Source of the DNA: Rheinheimera pleomorphica
GTDB taxonomy: Bacteria; Pseudomonadota; Gammaproteobacteria; Enterobacterales; Alteromonadaceae
Length of the DNA stretch: 64,000 bases
Direction: 5' to 3'
Assembly (NCBI RefSeq): GCF_011634895.1
Contig: NZ_SIRR01000007.1
Coordinates: forward strand, 1-64,000
Part shown: positions 60,708 through 64,000 of the stretch, in pieces
How positions within the stretch are numbered: position 1 is the stretch's first letter
How the letters are laid out: each line of letters starts with the position of its first letter
The notes under the pieces: model-generated
Seen by the model: the letters and a program-made list of their open reading frames with translations, nothing else
What the model was told of the DNA's origin: nothing
Databases searched by the model: none
Position numbers and translations under genes: made by a program

Positions 60708-61355
60708 ATGAGCCAACTTGAACCCTTAGTGCAACAGCTGCAGGCTATGACGTCGCTGGACGCATTACCTGAGCTGTTTGCCACGATTCAACAGCAGTAT
60801 CAGTACCCGTTTTTTGGTCTGGTGATCTGGCACGCGGATAATAAAAGAGACATTATCAGCACGCGGTTATCAGATGAATTTGAGGCTGTTGCCAGCCAAA
60901 CCGCACTCAGACAATTTTGTCTGAGGCGGTTTACGCCGGCGCTAAGTTCCGACTTACAACCGGTGCTATCAACATCGTCAGACAGCCTGGTGGTGCCATT
61001 GCGTGGTGGCGGGGTTGAAGTGGCGGCGCTGATTATCGGCTTACAGGATGGACAATCGACAATGGCGCAACAAATTGCCTGGTACTGGACGATTATTGCC
61101 AATTATCTGTACGAAGCAATACATCGTTTAACCACGCTGAATAAAACTGAAGAAGACTTCAGTCTGACCAGCCGGGAGCAGGCCTGCTTGAATTGGGCGG
61201 CAAAGGGCAAAACGTCCTGGGAAATCAGTCAGATTCTGTCGATATCAGAGCGCACAGTTAACTTTCATTTAGGTAACTGTATTCGTAAAACCAATAGTTG
61301 TAACAGGCAGCAAGCTATCAGTAAGTGCGTTGCCGGCGGTCACATTCATATTTAA
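60708..61355 (+). CDS. LuxR-type transcription regulator
   Basis: A 215-residue cytoplasmic regulator. The C-terminal 60 residues (about 152-212) are a GerE/LuxR helix-turn-helix (LTSREQACLNWAAKGKTSWE, then ISERTVNFHLGNCIRKTN). The N-terminal 145 residues resemble the length and shape of an autoinducer-binding domain, but I do not see the usual conserved tryptophan and aspartate set, so the ligand is uncertain. CAGGAGG gives a strong ribosome site. There is no luxI-like gene in the window, so it would be a solo. Confidence 0.85.
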   Translation: MSQLEPLVQQLQAMTSLDALPELFATIQQQYQYPFFGLVIWHADNKRDIISTRLSDEFEAVASQTALRQFCLRRFTPALSSDLQPVLSTSSDSLVVPLRGGGVEVAALIIGLQDGQSTMAQQIAWYWTIIANYLYEAIHRLTTLNKTEEDFSLTSREQACLNWAAKGKTSWEISQILSISERTVNFHLGNCIRKTNSCNRQQAISKCVAGGHIHI

Positions 61356-61395
61356 CCAAAACAGAGTTGCTGCTCTGTACTTAATGGAGAGAGTT

Positions 61396-61557
61396 ATGAA
61401 CGTTAGTCAAACAGGGGGTATCCCCTCAGCAAATAATATCGAGGTGTCTGCGTTGTTTATGCTGGTCAGTGAAGTTGAAAAGACAACATCTGGCCAAATA
61501 CAGTTTATGCAACCACAGTTGGAAAACTATCAAGAGCTATCGCAAGACGCTGCTTAG
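61396..61557 (+). CDS. Small ORF downstream of the LuxR gene
   Basis: A 53-codon frame starting ATG at 61396 with GGAGAG 5 bases upstream, product MNVSQTGGIPSANNIEVSAL and on to ENYQELSQDAA. No signal peptide or known family; a hydrophobic patch VSALFMLVS. The frame is open upstream, but this ATG has the only good ribosome site. Followed by a hairpin (CCCAGCT/AGCTGGG at 61578-61598). Confidence 0.55.
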   Translation: MNVSQTGGIPSANNIEVSALFMLVSEVEKTTSGQIQFMQPQLENYQELSQDAA

Positions 61558-61577
61558 TACAGTTAGAATCTAGCTGC

Positions 61578-61598
61578 CCAGCTGCAGTTAAGCTGGGC
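61578..61598 (+). terminator. Weak hairpin after the 53-codon ORF
   Basis: CCCAGCT (61578-61584) pairs with AGCTGGG (61592-61598); no good U-run follows. A possible terminator. Confidence 0.35.
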
Positions 61599-61803
61599 TA
61601 GATGTCTTTCCAGAGCGTCTAAGCATTCCAATCCGTTAAGCAGCTACTTGCAATCGATAGACTGACTGATCTGTACCAGCAACAGTCGACTTTTCGCTAG
61701 GCACTGCTCTTCAATTCAAAATTTTCTGGGCTGAGATTAGCCAAGAGCGCTATGCCTTAGGGTCTGGTTGACTTAGATGTGCGATTATCTCAAGTCGCTC
61801 ACC
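61599..61803. other. Gap before the IS3 remnant
   Basis: About 200 bases with no start-stop frame worth reporting and no recognised site. Probably decayed DNA next to the insertion. Confidence 0.5.
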
Positions 61804-62100
61804 TGTAGTGGTCTAATATAACCGGACACCATTTTAGGTGTTAGGATTACCACCTAAAAGAGGTGTTCACTGGCAAAGCAATGTTGTACGTTTTCAACAG
61901 AATTTAAGCGAGATATAGCCGGTCTGGTGATTGCCAAGGGAGAGGCAGTTAAGTCACTTGGTGTGGGTAAGACGGCACTTTGTAGCTGGGTTGAGCAGCT
62001 TAATCAAGAGCGCCACACCGAATGCTTAGACTCTGACGCCGGAGTAGCAGCGAATTCAAGAGTTGGAAGGGCTGGAGCGGGAGCTGAGTTATGAGATTGA
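61804..62100 (+). pseudogene. IS3-family insertion sequence remnant (left end and orfA)
   Basis: TGTAGTGGTCTAATATAACC at 61804 followed by GGACACC is a typical IS3-family left inverted-repeat end. A frame from 61870 to 62094 resembles the OrfA helix-turn-helix (FSTEFKRDIAGLVI, SLGVGKTALCSWVEQLNQER). Near 62025 the match moves to another frame (LTPE, stop, QRIQELEGLERELSYEIDRL), so it is broken by a frameshift and a stop. No orfB or right end is found nearby. Confidence 0.75.
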
Positions 62101-62366
62101 CCGCTTGTAAGTCATGAGCTCGATGCGGCAAGAAGTTGATCACCACAACCTTGGCTAGACCGAAGAAGAAATTCAGGCATCAAGACGGCAAATCATGCGC
62201 TGAGAAGCGGCGTTCAGATGCACAGGGTAGTGATCAAGCTGGAAAAGAACTGAAGCGATGATCAAACTCGAGGGTAACCTTAAGTTATTATATAAAATAC
62301 TGCGCAATAAGTGATCGGAATTGGTTAGATTTTTTGATTTGTAGTGATACTTTTTTAAAGCAGAGT
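62101..62366. other. Decayed DNA between IS remnant and peptide cluster
   Basis: About 260 bases without a convincing gene. The left part may continue a broken mobile element; the right part is AT-rich. No inverted-repeat partner of the 61804 IS end is visible. Confidence 0.4.
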
Positions 62367-62507
62367 TTATTCTTTATTGTTATTTTTAAATAAAAGTAGG
62401 CCGAATATTGAATCGATGGCGGCGCTAAGAAATATAAACCCAAGTATAAACCATCCCTGTGACAAAAATAGTAGCCCTATCACAGTAAGTGTAAATGTAA
62501 TTATCAT
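62367..62507 (-). CDS. Small two-helix membrane protein, immunity protein candidate
   Basis: A 46-residue, very hydrophobic protein: helix one MIITFTLTVIGLLFLSQGWF, helix two ILGFIFLSAAIDSIFGLLLF, and a polar tail KNNNKE. No family is recognised. It lies 92 bases downstream of two double-glycine peptide genes on the same strand. Small membrane proteins of this kind often confer immunity to class II bacteriocins; that role is inference. GAGAAAG precedes the ATG at 62507. Confidence 0.55.
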   Translation of the reverse strand: MIITFTLTVIGLLFLSQGWFILGFIFLSAAIDSIFGLLLFKNNNKE

Positions 62508-62536
62508 AACTTTCTCATAATTTTATTTAAATTAAA

Positions 62537-62557
62537 GGTCCCAGCTTTGCTGGGACC
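62537..62557 (-). terminator. Hairpin between peptide genes and immunity candidate
   Basis: GGTCCCAGC (62537-62545), loop TTT, GCTGGGACC (62549-62557): a perfect 9-base stem. On the minus strand it is followed by TTTAATTTAAAT, so it may terminate or dampen transcription after the peptide genes. Confidence 0.65.
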
Positions 62558-62598
62558 AGGGGGTTTATCGGATACAAGAGCTATACACATACAGTGTA

Positions 62599-62727
62599 TT
62601 ACTCACGCTCCATTTGAACTAAAGCATAAGCGATTATTCGCGGTATTGCTATTCTGGCGATGCCATACACGATTGGCAAAGCGCCACCAGATACTTCATT
62701 AACCTGATTTAAATTTAATTCTTTCAT
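62599..62727 (-). CDS. Double-glycine leader peptide 1 (bacteriocin-like)
   Basis: A 42-residue product with leader MKELNLNQVNEVSGG and a predicted mature part of 27 residues (ALPIVYGIARIAIPRIIAYA then LVQMERE) that is hydrophobic with scattered arginines. The leader has the hydrophobic-spaced pattern and the GG cleavage site of class II bacteriocins and microcins exported by peptidase-containing ABC transporters. AAGGAGC precedes the ATG. It lies 22 bases downstream of peptide 2 on the same strand. Confidence 0.75.
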   Translation of the reverse strand: MKELNLNQVNEVSGGALPIVYGIARIAIPRIIAYALVQMERE

Positions 62728-62749
62728 TATTGCTCCTTTTTCTGAAAGT

Positions 62750-62881
62750 TTATTGTTTGCTCATCATTACACAGAATAGATAAGTAGAACCTGCTTTATA
62801 TGCAGCCGCACCTGCCCACATTAGAAGAGGTGCAACCCCACCATTAACTTCTGCTGTAGCATCATAACTAATTTGTTTCAT
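62750..62881 (-). CDS. Double-glycine leader peptide 2 (bacteriocin-like)
   Basis: A 43-residue product with leader MKQISYDATAEVNGG and mature part VAPLLMWAGAAAYKAGSTYL plus FCVMMSKQ, 28 residues, with small-residue-rich helix character (WAGAAAYKAG) and one cysteine. The ribosome site is GGAGATATAAAA, nearly the same block as before the plus-strand peptide genes. Directly upstream of peptide 1. Confidence 0.75.
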   Translation of the reverse strand: MKQISYDATAEVNGGVAPLLMWAGAAAYKAGSTYLFCVMMSKQ

Positions 62882-63187
62882 TTTTATATCTCCATTAATT
62901 TACATTCAGTTCGTGTATCGAACTTTTTAAAAGTGTTGTGTCGAACGTTTTCACGGTGACAGTTATTTATACCTCGATAAGTAATTGGATTTAAACTGTA
63001 ATATTTTACAGGATGAGGAATATTGAGGGGGTATGCTGACTTGCTCTAATGATCAAAGAAAAAGAATACGATATTTATATCTTACCTGTAATTTCTACCA
63101 GCTAAACAAAATTAAAATGCTCGACTAAATTTAATTCGTCGGTAGCTTGCTGGCGCCGATATAAAAACAACTTATTGGAGATTTAAA
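62882..63187. promoter_or_regulatory. Divergent control region between the peptide gene pairs
   Basis: An AT-rich spacer of 306 bases between divergent peptide genes, so it should hold both promoters. AGTTCG-TGTAT-CGAACT at 62908-62924 is a perfect 6-base inverted repeat with 5-base gap, and a half-like TCGAACG follows at 62942-62948. No strong -35/-10 pair is evident. Confidence 0.5.
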
Positions 63188-63331
63188 ATGAAAGAATTAA
63201 ATAATTTTGAAATAGAGAATGTTTCTGGCGCATCAAGAGAGCTGGGTCGCGAGGTTGGTCGCGCTCTACGTGACGCATATGACGCTGCAGTAGAAGCAAC
63301 AACTGATTTTTTTGAATGGGCATTGAGCTAA
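63188..63331 (+). CDS. Double-glycine-type leader peptide 3 (GA variant)
   Basis: A 47-residue product with leader MKELNNFEIENVSGA, clearly related to peptide 1 (MKELN...VSG-G/A; the first 15 bases of both genes are identical). The mature 32 residues SRELGREVGRALRDAYDAAV plus EATTDFFEWALS form a strongly amphipathic charged helix. GGAGATTTAAA precedes the ATG. 19 bases upstream of peptide 4. Confidence 0.75.
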   Translation: MKELNNFEIENVSGASRELGREVGRALRDAYDAAVEATTDFFEWALS

Positions 63332-63350
63332 TTAATTGGAGATATAAAAC

Positions 63351-63488
63351 ATGTACGAACTTAAATTTGAGCAAATGGAAGATATCAACGGTGGCCATCC
63401 TGTAATCATCGGAATCGGTCTTGTTGCCGCTGCGATTACAATCGTAGATTTTTCAATCGGTGTTTATGAAGGCTTCACTGAAAAGTGA
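63351..63488 (+). CDS. Double-glycine leader peptide 4 (bacteriocin-like)
   Basis: A 45-residue product with leader MYELKFEQMEDINGG and mature part HPVIIGIGLVAAAITIVDFS plus IGVYEGFTEK, 30 residues with one long hydrophobic helix. The ribosome site GGAGATATAAAA is the same as for peptide 2. Peptides 3 (charged amphipathic) and 4 (hydrophobic) are adjacent, as are the genes of two-peptide class IIb bacteriocins. Confidence 0.75.
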   Translation: MYELKFEQMEDINGGHPVIIGIGLVAAAITIVDFSIGVYEGFTEK

Positions 63489-63623
63489 GAAATTTGAAGG
63501 CTCAAGAAGAAGCACTATAAATGGCGGAGTAGAGATTAATCTACCTATTTTAGGTGATTCTATGACTTCTGATTTGAAGTCAGTATATGAGTAGCTTTGA
63601 TAGTCATTTTGAAGTTTTCAATA

Positions 63624-63652
63624 AAAGCCACTATTTTTTAGTGGCTTTTTTC
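63624..63652 (+). terminator. Terminator after the plus-strand peptide genes
   Basis: AAAGCCACTA (63624-63633), loop TTTTT, TAGTGGCTTT (63639-63648) and TTTC. A strong intrinsic terminator 135 bases after peptide 4. Confidence 0.9.
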
Positions 63653-63679
63653 GTTGTTTGAATCGGGGGGAAAGGTCAC

Positions 63680-63833
63680 GTTTAACACGATATCTTTGCT
63701 GATTTTAGAATGCATAGACCACCCAACAACATTACGGGAAAACAGATCCACCACAACGGCCAGATACAACCAGCCTCCGTATGTGCGGATATAGGTGATA
63801 TCGGTTACTCAAACCTCATCAGGTGTCACTGGA
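63680..63833 (-). pseudogene. IS3-family transposase orfB fragment
   Basis: Minus-strand translation gives PVTPDEV, a stop (TGA where the family has Trp), then [20 protein letters not shown] and [20 protein letters not shown]. This is the rve/DDE catalytic core with the first aspartate (VTDIT) and the second (VVDLFS). It is cut off after about 50 residues and has a nonsense codon, so it is dead. Confidence 0.85.
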
Positions 63834-64000
63834 TTAAATTGACGCTTTTTTTAGCTGCTTAATCTCAGCTTGAGCATCACTCAAATCACTGTGTTCTTTA
63901 TTATCAGGGCCATACTTCTTAACCCAGGCATACAGGCTATGTGCGGTGATATCGAGACGTTTAGCAACATCAGTGATGGCATGGCCGCGATCAACAACTT
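63834..64000 (-). pseudogene. IS3-family orfA fragment, running off the window
   Basis: Minus-strand frame VVDRGHAITDVAKRLDITAH, SLYAWVKKYGPDNKEHSDL, SDAQAEIKQLKKASI ends with TAA at 63834. This is the OrfA helix-turn-helix and start of the leucine zipper. The zipper is joined directly to the orfB core, so the middle of the element (end of orfA, start of orfB) is deleted. It continues beyond 64000. Confidence 0.85.

Noticed and set aside
63183-63398. 71-codon minus-strand ORF over peptides 3 and 4
   Set aside because: It has no ribosome site and its opposite strand holds two genes with good ribosome sites and double-glycine leaders.

Overview
The window is chromosomal DNA of a gammaproteobacterium, most likely an Alteromonadales/Chromatiaceae-type organism such as Rheinheimera or a relative (inferred from gene content and protein style, not from a search). 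It is an almost gap-free housekeeping region around the replication origin. Gene order resembles Escherichia coli in several blocks: rRNA operon leader - yrdA - yrdB - aroE; tsaC; yrdD - smg - dprA; def - fmt - rsmB - trkA; trkH - pepQ - fadBA; gyrB - recF - dnaN - dnaA // rpmH - rnpA - yidD - yidC - mnmE; mioC - oriC - mnmG - rsmG - parAB - atpIBEFHAGDC.

Layout. 1-480: upstream leader and three tandem promoters of a leftward rRNA operon whose genes lie outside the window. 0.5-9.1 kb: gamma carbonic anhydrase, shikimate and haem synthesis, truncated globin, tRNA t6A synthesis, purine synthesis (purEK), DNA processing (dprA) and a LysM protein. 9.2-16.2 kb: protein formylation/deformylation, 16S rRNA methylation and the Trk potassium system, then pepQ. 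16.2-21.7 kb: lytic transglycosylase and the fatty acid beta-oxidation operon fadBA with a palindromic operator candidate. 22-24.9 kb: small accessory genes (tusA, Excalibur protein, secreted trypsin-like protease, a short GGDEF protein). 25-34 kb: glyQS and the leftward dnaA-dnaN-recF-gyrB operon, with two parS sites inside recF. 34.4-38.4 kb: rpmH-rnpA-yidD-yidC and mnmE, separated by two hairpins that present GGA loops (CsrA/RsmA-like). 38.4-45.6 kb: MFS transporter, PEBP protein, thioredoxin 2, M1 peptidase pair and a DEAD-box helicase. 45.8-51.0 kb: mioC, a well preserved E. coli-type oriC (DnaA boxes, 14 GATC sites, three 13-mers), mnmG, rsmG, parA, parB. 51.1-58.1 kb: complete F-type ATP synthase operon.

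58.3-64.0 kb is the accessory part and the most interesting stretch. A CadC/ToxR-like membrane regulator is followed by a secreted 61-residue peptide gene, a LuxR-type regulator and a 53-codon ORF. Then, between two decayed IS3-family remnants, lies a divergent cluster of at least four tiny genes (42-47 codons) whose products all start with a double-glycine-type leader (MKEL...VSGG and variants) plus a small two-helix membrane protein that could be an immunity protein. This looks like an unannotated multi-peptide class II bacteriocin/microcin-like locus. No peptidase-containing ABC exporter is in the window.

How the parts fit: dnaA/oriC/parABS give replication and segregation; gyrB, dnaN and recF support replication and repair; rpmH, rnpA, yidD, yidC, mnmE, mnmG and rsmG serve ribosome, RNA and membrane-protein biogenesis; the atp operon supplies ATP. 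I see no tRNA gene, complete rRNA gene or CRISPR array.
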